Source: Sipunculus nudus (Eukaryota; Annelida; Sipuncula; Golfingiida; Sipunculidae). From it: a stretch of 64,000 nucleotides of DNA. The notes under the pieces were generated by a model. That model worked only from the letters and a program-made list of their open reading frames with translations. It ran no database searches and had not been told where the DNA came from. Below, one piece after another: positions 11,206 through 22,637 of this stretch. Made by a program: the position numbers and the translations under genes. Where the stretch lies: contig CM049320.1 in the NCBI GenBank assembly GCA_026874595.1, positions 12,177,964 to 12,241,963 on the forward strand. The letters run 5' to 3'. Within the stretch, counting starts at the first letter, position 1, and each line of letters begins with the position of its first letter.

Positions 11206-12685
11206 TTTTAAAAGTTTACACATTTTTCTCTATTTTTGAGATATATAAATACAGACTAAATCTTGGCCTGTTGGTTAATCTGTTTGATGCTTCAGTTGAA
11301 TGGGTATATACTACCATTGTTATGATAAAATTTCCTTTTGTGAATCTCTTCCCAGTCAGCTGAGCGTCATGACCCATGGGTCACTTGTTATTTATTCTAA
11401 TAACTTGAAAAATTTGCAAAATTCAGATCTAATTTTGGGTAAACAATTGAATCTTGATTAAATAAAGTTACATTCCTGAATAAAAGTCTCTAGGTTCAGC
11501 AATTCTCATGTTAGGTGAGTAAATATATTTCCTGATTTTTTTTAAAAATTGCATTATGTTTTGGCCCATAACTTCAAAATAATACCTAATACTGACCTAA
11601 TTTTTGGTATGTTCATAGAAAATGTATGAAAGAATGTGAATACTAAATAAGATCAAAAACAGATCAGTGGTTTTGATATTAGGCAGCCTTGAAGTGTAAC
11701 AATGGCTTTTTTTATGGAAAACTGAGGTTTTTTTTCCTTAATATCTCGAAGGAACGAAGTCCTAATGACTCAATTTTCGGCATGGTAGGAGATTTTGGGG
11801 ACATCTAAAATTATGCCAACAGCCTTGGGAGCATAGTGATGTGCACTGAATGACCTACAGTCATCAAAGTGGACTGCTTGACAATGTAAGGGAATACAAC
11901 AAGAGCCTCCAAAAAAAATTCAATAACTAGCCTAATTTTGCAGCTTTTATTTTCAAATTTCAGATTTTAACAGATTAAATCCTTATGTATACATGCTGTG
12001 AAAATTAAATCCACAGTACTTACAGAAAAAAAACGTGCCGTGGCCAAAGTTAGGCAAAATTTAAGGTACCAATTTTATATTTTTTCCAATATTTAAAATT
12101 TTGAATTTAAATTGAAAAAAATTGAATTTAAAAGAAAATTGAATTTAAAAAATTTTGATCTAATTTTTGGTATACAATTAAATTTTGATTAATTAAAGTT
12201 GTATTACTGGAAAAAAGTCCCTACCTTTAACACTTTTGGTCTTAAGTGACCAAATATCTTCCTGATTTTTTTACAAAGTCCATTATGTTTGGGCCCATAA
12301 CTTTTTTAAATTATATAAGACTGACTTAATATCTGGCATGTACATAGGAACTATATAGAGGAATATTTATGGTAAATATGAAGAAAACCAGATGAGTGGT
12401 TTTGATATTAGGCAGTCCTGAAGTGTGAAAATAGATTTCTAATAAAAAATTGAGGTTTTTCCTTAATATCTTGAAGGAATGAAGTCCTATTGACCCAATT
12501 TTCGGCATGGTAGGAGATTTTGGGGACATCTAACTGTATGCCGAATTTCAGATTCGTAGGTCCAACGGTGTCGAACATGCCAGTCTTACGGATGGACATC
12601 TGGACGGACGGACGGCACGACAGACGAACGGACGACGGACAATGGACCATGACTACAGCTCAGATGACTTATAGTCAGCTGAGCT

Positions 12686-13102
12686 AAAAATCGTAGTGCT
12701 ATCAAATATCACATATACAATCCACACTGCTTTCCACAGGACAAGCTGAGATTGTAAGGAGCGTGACACCAGAATAATGCAGGGTGGCAACCCGTATATA
12801 AGGATTATGCACTTTGGCTTGCATAAAATTTCATGAATATTCATGTGAATCATCCAGCACACCAATGCTTAGGCTTAGCTGCAGCAAGCAGCATTGGACG
12901 CAGCAATTATAGTCTTACTTTTACAAGGTGATATGAAAATGACCGACCCTGAGTACAATAGGCACTCCCAACGTTAAAGTACAAAAGGCACAGCAATGAA
13001 ACCTAAGAAGCAGCCAAGCATGTCTTTTTGATGATGGACATAGATCCCAGTGCTTACTCCATCTTATTGAATCTCCTTGTGTATATAAAAAAAGCAACTA
13101 TC
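12686..13102. other. Sequence between elements, no feature recognised
   Basis: No gene, RNA or repeat with a clear boundary. It lies between the 5' end of the minus-strand B element and the 30-bp minisatellite. Confidence 0.5.
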
Positions 13103-13512
13103 ATACTCTGTAAATACTTGTTTGGTTCTTGACCACTCTGTAAATACCTGTTGAGTGCCTGAGCACTCTGTTTATACCTGTTGAGTCTTTGAGCACCGGA
13201 TCTGTTAATACATGTTGAGTGCTTGAGTACTCTGTAAATACCTATTGAGTGCTTGGGTACTCTTTAAATACCTGTTGAGTGCTTTAGCACTCTTTAAATA
13301 CCTGTTGAGTGTTTGAGCAAGGATCTGTTAATACCAAGTGCTTGAGTGCTTGAGTACTCTGTAAATACCTGTTGAGTGCTTGAGTACTCTGTAAATACCT
13401 GTTGAGTGCTTGAGCACTCTTTAGATACCTGTTGAGCGTTTGAGCACTCAACCTGTAATTACCTGTTGAGTGCTTAAGCATACTGCATACTGTTGAATGC
13501 TTGAGTTCTCTG
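13103..13512. repeat. 30-bp minisatellite, about 13 degenerate units
   Basis: Units combine ACTCTGTAAATACCTG and TTGAGTGCTTGAGC with substitutions and a few indels, for example the shortened unit near 13335. Because 30 is a multiple of three, the minus strand gives a 65-residue repetitive frame (13284-13481, recurring QALNRYLQST). It has no sign of being a gene. Confidence 0.9.
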
Positions 13513-13691
13513 TTAACTGCTTCTTGGTTATTTATATTTTATACTACTTATATATAGATGGGTTATATCTAGTGAGGAGGTGCATGAAAGATTGTCTAAA
13601 CAAGTAACTGAATGTGCATGAAACTATAATTCCCACATGTTTAAACAGTTTTATGTAGACCTGAATAAATACTGCCAGTCAATACATTTTT

Positions 13692-13966
13692 AGCTCAGCT
13701 GTTTATAGGTTATCTTAATTATAGTATTGGTCTGTTGTTAGTCTGTCCGTTATAATTGCATGTTTTGAAACTGTTGAACCTAAGAATCTGATATTGTTGG
13801 ATGTCCCCACGATCTCCTACCAAATCAAAAACAGTGACAAAGCAGTCATATAAACCAACCATAGCCTATATATTACCTGTTTCTCTCAGATTTTAACTCT
13901 GTTATTATTTTAGTATTTTCCTTCAAGGTCAACTTCAGCTGAGCACTGTGACCCATTGGTCCCTTG
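13692..13966 (+). mobile_element. Miniature family B element (275 bp)
   Basis: Both ends of family B are present in only 275 bp: AGCTCAGCTGTTTATAGG at the start and CAGCTGAGCACTGTGACCCATTGGTCCCTTG at the end. The 5' hairpin and (CCGT)n are eroded. The last ~130 bp resemble the 3' end of the 51437-53340 copy (AACCAACCATGGCCT-like, CTTCAAGGT). It is an internal deletion derivative. Confidence 0.75.
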
Positions 13967-14062
13967 CAGGTGTTCCTGTTTATGGTAAGAACAATGAAAT
14001 TGTGCAAACAAAATAGACAGAATTTCTAATAAATCTATTGGCACATTTATATCTATAATAAT

Positions 14063-14460
14063 TAGAGCTAGGAATCAGCTCCAAACTTTGTAATCGATTA
14101 GTCAGAACTTGTGGCAACAGATAATCCATTGATAATCGATTTTATTTCATGACCGTTTGACAGTATGGGGATTGCTTACACTCACAGTGCTGCCACCTTG
14201 GAAGTGAAGAATGAACTACAATTTAATATTTTTTACCTTGTGAATTCTAGAATCTGCATTCTAGATCATCTTATTGCAAAACTAAGATACTGAGAGACCA
14301 GCCTTGAATATAATTTTCATGTGGAAATGGGCAATATTCCGGCAGAAATCAATGAAATTTGGTGGACAATTCTCAATGATAAAAACAGATAATCGAGAAT
14401 CACAGATTTTCAAAACATTGATTCAATTAATCAATAATCAGTGATAATCGCAGAGCTCTA
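14063..14460. mobile_element. Probable hAT MITE (element 4, 398 bp)
   Basis: It starts TAGAGCTAGGAATC and ends CGCAGAGCTCTA, giving inverted TAGAGCT ends. The 8 bp outside are ATAATAAT (14055-14062) and ATGATAAT (14461-14468), a duplication with one mismatch. Both sides hold copies of ATAATCGATT/GATAATCG-type words (14092-14144 and 14388-14450), matching the pattern of short subterminal repeats in the other hAT elements here. No coding sequence. Confidence 0.55.
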
Positions 14461-14509
14461 ATGATAATGCTTAAAATGTAATTACAGCATACTTTATTAC
14501 TCCAAAGGT

Positions 14510-14835
14510 AAATATAATCAGATTATTAACTCAAAATTTCACTGATGGACATAACTCTGGTAAAACTGAACTTACTGAATCAATCCTAGCCAACCCTAAC
14601 TGTGCTTGAACATTGTTAAATAGGCTTATATTAATCAGATTATAAACTGAGTTAATCTCAGCTGATCCCAGCAGTACTTTAACATTCTTTTAGGTACTTA
14701 ACTTTGATTAATCTGAACTGTTAATTAATCCAAACCAATCCTGGCTGTACTTGAACATTTAGTCTGGTTAAACTGATCTTAAAAAGAGTTAATATCAGGT
14801 AATCTTAGGTGTGCTTGAACATTTGATCATAAGCT
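14510..14835. repeat. Degenerate tandem repeat, ~65-80 bp period
   Basis: The phrase CTGTGCTTGAACATT recurs in decayed form near 14598, 14677, 14747 and 14809. Between copies are variants of GTTAATC and AATCAGATTA. The period is irregular and no gene is visible. Confidence 0.5.
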
Positions 14836-16007
14836 TTAATTAATTCAATCCAGTTGTTTCTTCAAAATCTAGCTTGTGTAAACTTCATTTTCTGGCCTGG
14901 TGCATAATAATTACAAGTTAACTTTCACCAAGGTAATACCTTGATGATTTTATGAGTTTTCTTCCATTCACCTGGTTCTCTTGGATAACAAGCAAGTGAC
15001 CTGATACTAAGCCATCTGATTAACTGTTAGTTTTAAAAAACTACTGTTTGAGGAAGGGCATGTGCAAGGTTTTCTTTTCACTAGAACAGGGCTGTTTTAG
15101 GTTGGTCTCAAAATCATCCGAAGTCAATTGCTATACCTCATACTAAAACCCAGCGTTTGTTATGTCTGGTGTATATTCATAAGCAGGGTTGGTAAAAGTT
15201 GATCGTGGTTGTTTTGGCTGATGTACATGAGTAGACAGGAAAGCACAGGTGTGGCAACTGAGCGTAATTGACAGCTGTTTGCTGTGGGTGATTTGCAATA
15301 GTGGTATGTTATTACCTGCTTCCTCTGTGATATAACGAGGCATGCAACATCTGGGAGACCTGTTTATTGCAACCCAGTGGGAGTATTTAAAAATAAATAA
15401 TGAGACCTATTGATGGTCACTGAGAAATACTGTTCAGATCAGTATGGGGCTGTTTGAATTGATAAAATTGACCCTAGGGCCAAGTGACTGGACAAAGGAC
15501 ACAGTTGATGAGTTTCTCATAAAATGCAAGATTTAAGTTTTACTCAGGACTTTTAAGACAAAAGTTTATTTCCGGTCCTGCTCATGGAATATTTTTTCAG
15601 AGAATCAATATGTTGATAGTGTAGGAACAGCTGAAAATTTTGTTATGTTCCACACTACGAGTTAAAAAAAGAAAATGTAAAAATTATCACTAAAAAGGCC
15701 CGAGGCCTTGATTCAGAGTAACAAACTGTGGTCTGCCTCGATACACAATCATAGTTGCCAACAGATGGTGCTGCAATACCTCTGATAAAAAATAATTTGA
15801 AAAAAAATCCCGTTTATGGAGAAATAAGAGAACTACCCCTCTTAGGACACATTTTGCATCATTCCATACGGTTCAAGACCAATAATGTCCATATATCCAT
15901 GGTAGGTCCAAATAGAAGTTCCTTGACAAAAATCTTGTGCAACGACCATCACAAATATTATAGATGTTAAATGACAGGAGATATTATTAGAATAGTTATC
16001 AATTTGA
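14836..16007. other. Sequence between elements, no feature recognised
   Basis: The 71-codon frame at 15755-15970 has no motif I recognise, no flanking splice pattern and no second exon. I see nothing else defensible. Confidence 0.4.
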
Positions 16008-16022
16008 CCACCAGAGGGCAGC
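16008..16022 (+). promoter_or_regulatory. CTCF-like motif
   Basis: CCACCAGAGGGCAGC agrees with the bilaterian CTCF core (CCASYAGRKGGCRSY). The identical 15-mer appears at 59490-59504. This is a motif match only. Occupancy cannot be read from sequence, and a shared dispersed repeat could also explain two copies. Confidence 0.35.
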
Positions 16023-16244
16023 AGTATAGCTAGTTGTGAACATTCTCACTCTTTGTCATGGAGCCATACCTGCCTGCCAGTGGTGGGTTCTGCCCCTCAT
16101 CAAAAGGGATCAAATCTGTCAGAGATGTTTTGACTTTTTAGTGTATCGATACAGTTTGCTTTAGACTTGAGCTCATACATGCAAGGACAGAACAGAATAT
16201 ATGAATAATAAAATTATTGTCTGTTGGTGTCTTTTATGATGGTG

Positions 16245-16252
16245 CTGTCTAA
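16245..16252. repeat. Target-site duplication, left, hAT element 2
   Basis: CTGTCTAA, repeated exactly at 17314-17321. Confidence 0.9.
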
Positions 16253-16261
16253 CAGGGTTGG

Positions 16262-16480
16262 GTTCAAATGCAACTCGGCGCATTTAAATGCAAATGCAAA
16301 TGTTATGTTGTTTCCCAAAATGCAAATGCAAATGCAAATGCCTTACCACTCATTGCATTTAAATGCAAATGCAAATGCAAATGCTTTACCAGTCATTGCA
16401 TTTAAATGCAAATGCAAATGCATTCAGATTTTTTCAAATGCAAATGCAAATGCTTTTATGTGCTTTTAAATGCAAATGTC
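16262..16480. repeat. AAATGC hexamer array, left subterminal
   Basis: Runs of AAATGC broken by GCATTTAAATGC palindromes and short spacers. In translation the 6-bp period gives meaningless dipeptide runs (NANANA, KCKCKC), so the 81-codon frame at 16224-16469 is an artefact. Confidence 0.9.
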
Positions 16481-16765
16481 TATATATATACTACAGCATA
16501 TAAAATATACTTTTTTCTCGGTAGAAAATAATAAACAACAACCTTTTTGGATCATTTTTTATTATGAAATAACAACATCAAATTGATTCACTATATTACA
16601 GTCTCTTTCTGTAATTGATTTATGTTATCAAATCAGTGACTCTGTGACAGAGGTATGACCATATGTACATATATAGGTTGCTAGTAAACATGGAACATGG
16701 GTTATTGTTGACAAACAGGAAACAGTGTCACTGAAATCTCATTAAATGTTGTGTATATATAGAGT

Positions 16766-17077
16766 TCACAAATGTGCATTGCACTTGACAAACATCAGTG
16801 ATTCAAACAAGTTGTCTGCCAGGCTGTTACGCTCTGGCCGGAAGATTTTTCCAGCGGTGGAGAAAATCCTTTCTACTGGTGCTGATGATGCTGGGGTACA
16901 TAGATACCTTTGACTCTGTATGGCTAGGCCAGGCATGCGGTGGGCATTTTCCTTCCAATAAGTCAGAGGGTTGCAGCTCATGTCAACTGTCTTCTCTGAC
17001 AGATAAAGATCCAGCTCCGTGGTGTCCTTGGGAGTGTCCAGCCTCCAACAAGAATTGTATACAACTACATATTTTTG
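16766..17077 (-). pseudogene. hAT transposase C-terminal dimerisation domain (fragment)
   Basis: This encodes about 100 residues ending at a TAA-type stop at 16766. Recognisable hAT signatures appear in order: NPLTYWKENA, then ASSAPVERIFSTAGKIF, then R-x2-L-x5-E-x-L. Together they are the classic C-terminal hAT dimerisation region (Dimer_Tnp_hAT; ZBED-type transposases). The catalytic DDE core and the BED zinc finger are absent. The minus strand reads TTTTGCATGCAG just before 17077, a plausible splice acceptor, so this was probably a last exon. The open frame continues upstream to 17308 only because the AAATGC array has no stops. The product would not be a working transposase. Confidence 0.85.
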
Positions 17078-17136
17078 CTGCATGCAAAATGACAAAATAT
17101 TAAGAATTTGCATTTGACATTTGATCCACATTTCAA

Positions 17137-17300
17137 ATGCAAATGCAAATGCGTAGCATTTTTTCAAATGCAAATGCAAATGAATTACATCAGTCTGACA
17201 TTTAAATGCAAATGCAAATGCAAATGCGGGCTTTTCAAAATTTTTGCATTTAAATGCAAATGCAATTGTGCAACATTTAAAAGCAAATGCATTTGCATTT
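17137..17300. repeat. AAATGC hexamer array, right subterminal
   Basis: Four AAATGC clusters separated by spacers, mostly in the same orientation as the left array. Only the last copies (GCATTTGCATTTGG) are inverted to form the terminal repeat. Confidence 0.9.
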
Positions 17301-17313
17301 GGACCCAACTCTG

Positions 17314-17321
17314 CTGTCTAA
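17314..17321. repeat. Target-site duplication, right, hAT element 2
   Basis: CTGTCTAA, the partner of 16245-16252. Confidence 0.9.
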
Positions 17322-18670
17322 AGGGACCTATTAACCTATAATGTCTAAAGAACTTACATTTTTTCTGGCATACTTACTATACATGTTAATGAACACAAGG
17401 TATTTCCTTTTCTGAAAAGTTCTTAAAATGCCTCTGTGCTGGATGTATTAGCCTGTTTTTCTACAGGTTGTTAGTAAACACATCAATGTTGTCAAAAGGA
17501 AAAAAAAAAACATGTAACCTGAGGTGGTAGGTTGCATATGAATGGATGTTGAAAGGCCACTTGTTGCAAAATGTCCTTTGCAAAACTTGTACGTCTTACT
17601 TGCTGGTAGGAGTCCCTGTTGAATGTCAGGATGTGTTTGGATTATTTTGGTGGGTACCCCACATGTTATAAACGAGTGGATATACACAAAATGAACTGTG
17701 TGTTTTGGAAATAGCATTTTCTGGCTTATATTTATAGAAGGTTTAAAGGATAATCTTAAATTAATAGATGTCAGATATATCAGAATATGCCCCCTCATGT
17801 CCATGCACACACCATCCTGCCAGATAAGTACAAATTGAGATAAACCAGACCAGGAGGTGATGCAGAACCAAGTGATGAAAGACTCTCAGGAGGACTCTTG
17901 AAGGAGTCCAGTCATATGGAGGTCCAGCGGGGAAGAAGACTCATCCAAAATGCCTGGAATATGTTCATCTGGTTTTTTTTTTTGGTTTTTTTTTTTACAA
18001 TGAAGCAGGGTTAAATCACGTTTAATTGTACGGATGTGGATGGAGCTGAAAACCTGCACAAAGTAATGAGGTTTGTGTCCATATGTGCAGTGCAGAGTGT
18101 GGTCCATGGTGCGGCTGTAGATAGGTTTTAGCTGACTGGGTCATGTTTTGGGAGGTATGGAAATATGGAAAACTGCACTGACATATATATATGGAAATAC
18201 ACAAAAATAGTTCTTTACATTCATATCTGCACCACACCAGCACCATGTCCATACAAGTGGGATTTTACTTAATAGATTCACTGTTTTTCTGATGCAAGGA
18301 TGATAGTTGTAATGGCTTACCCACTTGGCTGATATGACTTACTTTTGGGTTGATCCAGCTTACTGCATGATACTGCATAATATGGACCTTCCTCTAAACT
18401 CAGTGTAATTATGTCACAGGACAAACTCTTATTCAGTCGCATGGTAGATAATGCTTAGACCAAGTCCATCTGCAGTTTGTTCTACCTGGGAAAAATTCAG
18501 CTTGGTTTAACTTTTTGCTACTAAGGATTGCTACTTTTAGTGAAAAATATTTAAAAAATAAATATTAAATATCAAGTTATCATCTTTGGAAAAAGTTTTA
18601 GATGTGCATGTGTAAATCATGTGCTGATATATAGGGTACAATTAAAATTATTGTCAGTGAGCCAGGTCAG
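17322..18670. other. Sequence between hAT elements 2 and 3
   Basis: No gene recognised. The 120-codon minus frame at 17448-17810 has ordinary AT-rich composition, with an F-rich run encoded by a homopolymer near 17503-17512. A T-rich homopolymer stretch lies at 17970-17997. Confidence 0.45.
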
Positions 18671-18678
18671 CATCCAGT
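18671..18678. repeat. Target-site duplication, left, hAT element 3
   Basis: CATCCAGT, repeated exactly at 19231-19238. Confidence 0.9.
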
Positions 18679-19230
18679 CAGGGTTGGGGTAATTGTAATT
18701 GTAATGATTACAAGGGTAATAGATGTAATTTCAATTACTTTTTTATCACTTCCCAATTACTTTCCAAATTCTGACAAAAATCATTCCTTTGCACAGTTTA
18801 TCAAAACACTTTTGGGTAAAGATTGAAAAAGCCTGATATCATAAACAATACACGCATTCTTCATATATGATGATGACAGCCAGTTTTGCCTTTCCATGAG
18901 AGAAAAGTGTAAATTTGATCATTATGAAATCATTAGTATAGCTATTGTGTACTTTAATAGATGACAACTTGATATGTTGTTTGCAGTTTTTCCGTTTATA
19001 AATTATATCAGTTGGCCTTTCTACCATGAATGATACTTTACATGAACTGTGCCTCTGTTTATTATAATTTTTTTACAAAGAAATTGATAGTAATTACTTT
19101 TCAAAAGTAATTGTAATTTAATCATTACTTTGTAAAATTTAAGTAATTTGTAATTGTAATTGTAATTGGGACTTTTAGAAGTAATTGTAATTGTAATGAA
19201 TACTTCTCAATGTAATTGGCCCCAACCCTG
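18679..19230. mobile_element. hAT element 3, MITE (552 bp)
   Basis: The ends are perfect 11-bp inverted repeats, CAGGGTTGGGG...CCCCAACCCTG. An exact 8-bp duplication, CATCCAGT, flanks it (18671-18678 and 19231-19238). Subterminal regions are rich in TAATTG/GTAATT words (18689-18760 and 19089-19215). There is no coding sequence. It shares end sequences with elements 1 and 2 but not their subterminal words. Confidence 0.92.
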
Positions 19231-19238
19231 CATCCAGT
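19231..19238. repeat. Target-site duplication, right, hAT element 3
   Basis: CATCCAGT, the partner of 18671-18678. Confidence 0.9.
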
Positions 19239-22200
19239 CAATGAGTTGCTGCCACCTTCTGGAAGAAACAGGCAATATTGTCACCTCTATATCCTGTGAT
19301 TTAAAACATTAGAAAGATGTTTAATTATATTATTTTTAGAAATCAGAAATTTTAAATGAATGAAAACACAGAAGTAGATCCCCAAGTGTAATTTCATAAG
19401 ACAGTTATAAAAACCTTTAATAAAAGCGTTATAGAGACCAACTTTTAATAGAGACCAGAACATGCTGCCATCTATTAGGATTTAATGAAACTAAATCTCC
19501 AAGCAGACTGCCACCTGACTGTTCAAATGAAGCAATGGGAGAAGGAGTATCGGTAATTAATAAGCTGCAACATATTAGAATGATAGTTTTCTCTGCCGGG
19601 TATTTTCAATATTTTTTTTAGAAAGTTTTGTCTAGAATTTTTAAAATATGTCTCTCTGGTAATTTATTTTCAATTTCAAGTGGAAATAAACATAATGAAA
19701 AGCTACATGTTGCACAAATAAAGAAGAATGGTAGTCCTACACTTTTTTTTAAACTTTTACAAGATTCTTCATTTAATCCACACTGAAACTGTGTAAGATG
19801 TTTTACTTTTTAAAACACTTCTGGCATTGATGAAAGCAGAAATTGGCTTCATTAATCATCTTTTTTTACAAATGAAAAAATGTAGAACGTGTGCTTATTT
19901 CTAAATTGAATATGATAATTTAGAATGTCCTTTGGGAAATTTTTCTTGTAACAGTGATGGTTATAATAATTTTGTATTTGCATATATTTGAATTAATATG
20001 ATACTGCTAAATCCTATGGCAATTCATATTTGCCATGTATTCCTTGGCCTGTGAATTGTTGGGGAATTAAGAATTGATTATTAATAGACTCTTTACCTTA
20101 GACTCAATTCTCGATGCAATTCTTACTTAAGAAGTAAATTTCAGACTTTTTTAAAAATAAAAGCATTTTAACCAAAATGAATGTCAGTAATTTCAGCAAA
20201 TAAAAGAAAAAATGTAGCTCTCATTTGCCATACATGTCACTATGCAAGTGGAGTTGTCCAACAGCTAACATTTAAAGTATATTTAGGGCACCTACAAGAT
20301 AAAGAGCTCCGATGTGGCAATATACTCCATCAAATTTAAGAGCTCACAGTGGACTTCAGGTGGTACATGCAAAAAAATAATAATGAATCGAAATGGATCA
20401 ATTCAGAAGTTAATAATTGATTACAAATTAATCAAGGGCTTGCAATTCAATGCGTTGATTTATCATTGCATTGTTACACCCTTAGTCATTCCATCGTGTT
20501 CTTTGCTCGTATGAGTCCTATACTTCGACTGCAGATAGAACTATCCTCAACATATATCTACATCTTTTTTACCTAACTTTATAAAAAGCTAATTAATTCC
20601 CTACAAGCATTGCTGAGGCCTCCATTGTTTGTTTCATACATACTAACTGCTACCTGCAAGTTTGACACCAGAGGGGTAAATATTCAACACTAAATTTCCA
20701 ACAATATCATTCAGTTTCACTGAAATAAAGGTTGGCTTTGTAGTTCACATCAAAATTGTTTAAAAAACATCCAGTGTGAAATTTATTGGAAGTTTTAAGT
20801 TGTTGATTTTAAGTCCATCAAGTCCATTTAATGTTTTGTTATGGTACTGTGTGTAAGTATCTATCTTTGAGTATCTGTTTACTATTACAAGACTGCATGA
20901 CTCAAGTACCGATCATGAGCAACAACTTCCAAACAGAGAGAAATAACATGAAAGAGGAAACACAGATATAAAAGCCAGTTGGAAGCTAGAAAAAATTGAA
21001 TGGTGACATTGTGCTTTACTTTAATTATGTTTATATTTTGCACCACTGGTCACGAATGGTGTAAGCTTGTTTTTCACTCGTGTACAAGAGAAGGATATGA
21101 TTTTAGAAGATATCATAATATTCTAAAGAGAAAACACTATAATGTATGTATATTTAACATACCTAGTATGTGAATAGGCCCCTTTAAGAATATTGATGTG
21201 GAGCACTTGAGGAGCTTTTATCCATTAAAATTAAAGGTATCTGTGAAAAATTTAAATATTCCAAAATACAAGCATGCAACATAAATGTAGATTGGTTAAA
21301 TACATGTGTTTACCTGTCAGTAATTGGATTGCTTTGACCATTATTATATATGATTATAAGTAATATGTTGCCAAATCATGTGTCAGAATATGAGACTGAT
21401 GCTGCAGTAAGCTGGTATATCTAATGCAGGATACAGTGATGCAAATTAAGTGTCTGTGTAACAGCTAGATGATTGTTTCACACAGAAGTCTATCATATGA
21501 TTGCATTGCACATAAATGACATAAAGTGTGATGTGAAATAATATTTTAATGTGTTAAAGACTGGAACAAAGTGTTTGTGATTGCCAGGTTACCGCATTGG
21601 AAGGGTGGTCACCCAGGTTCAACTGCACATACACGTGTTGTCACATTTTACATAACAACTATCCCTCCATGGAACTTGGTAGCGGTTTTGTTCTCAAAGG
21701 GATGTTAAGATAAATCACTTTATTCAGGGTTCACTCGTGTTACATTTATCAACCAAAGTCTCCGCCTGGCATTCTTGGCTTCCTGGAGTGGAAACATTAA
21801 ATCATCACAGGAATTCTCAGGGGTGGTCTGTGACAGAACAACCCATCTGGAAGCCATGTTCCGCTGTAGATATAGGTGGTCCTCTAATTATTTTAAGATA
21901 CCACCTCTGAGCTTGTTTCAATAACTCATTACTTTTCACCTCATGAGTTTTCCTGTAATGTTGGCCCTGTTTTGCTGGGTACAGGTCAATTCAGTGCATG
22001 TCAGTCCATTTTAAAAGACCTGTAAATAATGGTGCCTGCATGAGTGTACATACATACATATTGTTTTTATGAAAGGAAACATGTCTTTCTTTGCTTAAAG
22101 TTAAGGAAACATAGAGATGTATAATATGCATTCAGTAATTAATGAATAATTGTAGAATAAATCAGTATTACAGTGGAACCTTTTGACTTTGTAAATCTTT

Positions 22201-22322
22201 TTAAAAAAAATCATTATTTCAAATGTAAAATATTCTTTTAAAATGAACTATAAATGATTGTAAATGCTTCTCAACACTTAGAATAAAAATCAGATGAAAG
22301 AACAATTGATCTGATGAGCTAC

Positions 22323-22325
<3 letters not shown>
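19239..22325. other. AT-rich sequence, no feature recognised
   Basis: About 3 kb without a convincing reading frame, RNA gene or bounded repeat. It reads like single-copy intergenic or intronic DNA. Confidence 0.45.

Positions 22326-22381
<56 letters not shown>
22326..22381. repeat. (TA)n microsatellite
   Basis: An uninterrupted alternating TA tract of about 56 bp. It produces the YIYIYI run in the minus-strand frame that overlaps it. Confidence 0.97.
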
Positions 22382-22384
<3 letters not shown>

Positions 22385-22427
22385 TAACTGGCAGGATTAG
22401 CATAAAGTATCCAACTTATATGTACTG

Positions 22428-22637
22428 GGGCCAATCAAGAATTTTGGAAAGGGTAGGTTCTTACTCATAAACACTAAGAGAAAACCTAAAAAAAGTTCCT
22501 CTGGTCTGGGAAGGAGGTCGAGGTCCAGGTCACAAAATTTGGTTTGAACCCCTTAAAAAAATTAATGTTCTTTCAGCTCAAAAACAGGGTGGAGGGGGTC
22601 CTGACCCCCCGGACCCCCCTCTGGATCTGCCACTGAA
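22428..22637. mobile_element. Possible DNA-transposon remnant with GGATC-type ends
   Basis: The right end reads CCCCCCTCTGGATCTGCCACTG, close to the CAGTGGCGGATCCAG-type termini common among animal DNA transposons. The left end (CTGGGGCCAATCAAG) is only a weak inverted match and I find no target duplication. It could be a decayed MITE or a fragment. Confidence 0.35.

Larger units (their letters stand above)
5334..11387 (+). mobile_element. Family A element, copy 1, with ~330-bp tandem units
   Basis: It starts with AGCTCAGCTGACTGAAAGTC and a CTGAGCT partner arm, then a GTCTGTCC microsatellite (about 5380-5435). It ends CAGCTGAGCGTCATGACCCATGGGTCACTTG at 11387. In between are about six tandem units of roughly 330 bp: 5400-5730, 8362-8700, 8701-9035, 9036-9360, 9361-9710 and 9711-10034. 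Each has a GGACCTAGAATCTT block, a TTAGGTCTCTGTTACCCATA block and a final GGTGGCGCCACC-like palindrome. The array is interrupted by a B element (5735-8361) and a D element (10035-11205). No transposase is present. The recurrent ~60-codon frames inside the units are by-products of repetition. Confidence 0.8.
3369..12685 (-). mobile_element. Family B element on minus strand, split by a family A insertion
   Basis: The 3' end on the plus strand begins CAAGGGACCCATGGGTCACG (3369 on). The 5' end is the near-palindrome ending in AGTCAGCTGAGCT at 12685, preceded by a reversed (CCGT)n tract (about 12595-12650). Family A occupies 5334-11387. The B sequence left of it (ending GGTATTGATTTTTT) and right of it (TTATTTATTCTAATAACTTG) join exactly as in the uninterrupted copy near 25880-25920. 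The B parts are therefore 3369-5333 and 11388-12685. The segment around 3990-5330 is the reverse complement of 25910-27170. A G15 run at 5051-5065 matches the C14 run at 26203-26216. Non-coding. The architecture suggests a Helentron-associated (HINE/pearl-like) element. Confidence 0.75.
16253..17313 (-). mobile_element. hAT element 2 with transposase remnant (1,061 bp)
   Basis: The ends are CAGGGTTGGGTTCAAATG and, inverted, CAGAGTTGGGTCCAAATG. A perfect 8-bp duplication, CTGTCTAA, flanks it (16245-16252 and 17314-17321). Inside each end are dense arrays of the hexamer AAATGC (16265-16478 and 17138-17300), which contain the octamer ATGCAAAT many times. The middle keeps the last part of a hAT transposase on the minus strand (16766-17077). 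The element has lost the rest of the gene, so it cannot move alone. Confidence 0.92.

Noticed and set aside
13284-13481. Repetitive 65-residue minus-strand frame (QALNRYLQST repeats)
   Set aside because: Encoded by the 30-bp minisatellite. A repeat length divisible by three keeps any open frame open.
16224-16469. 81-residue frame with NANANA and KCKCKC runs, and similar frames at 17108-17341
   Set aside because: Products of the AAATGC transposon array, not a gene. Only the 16766-17077 part of the minus frame has protein-family support.
17448-17810. 120-codon minus-strand frame as a gene
   Set aside because: No motif or splice context, and part of it is encoded by a homopolymer run.
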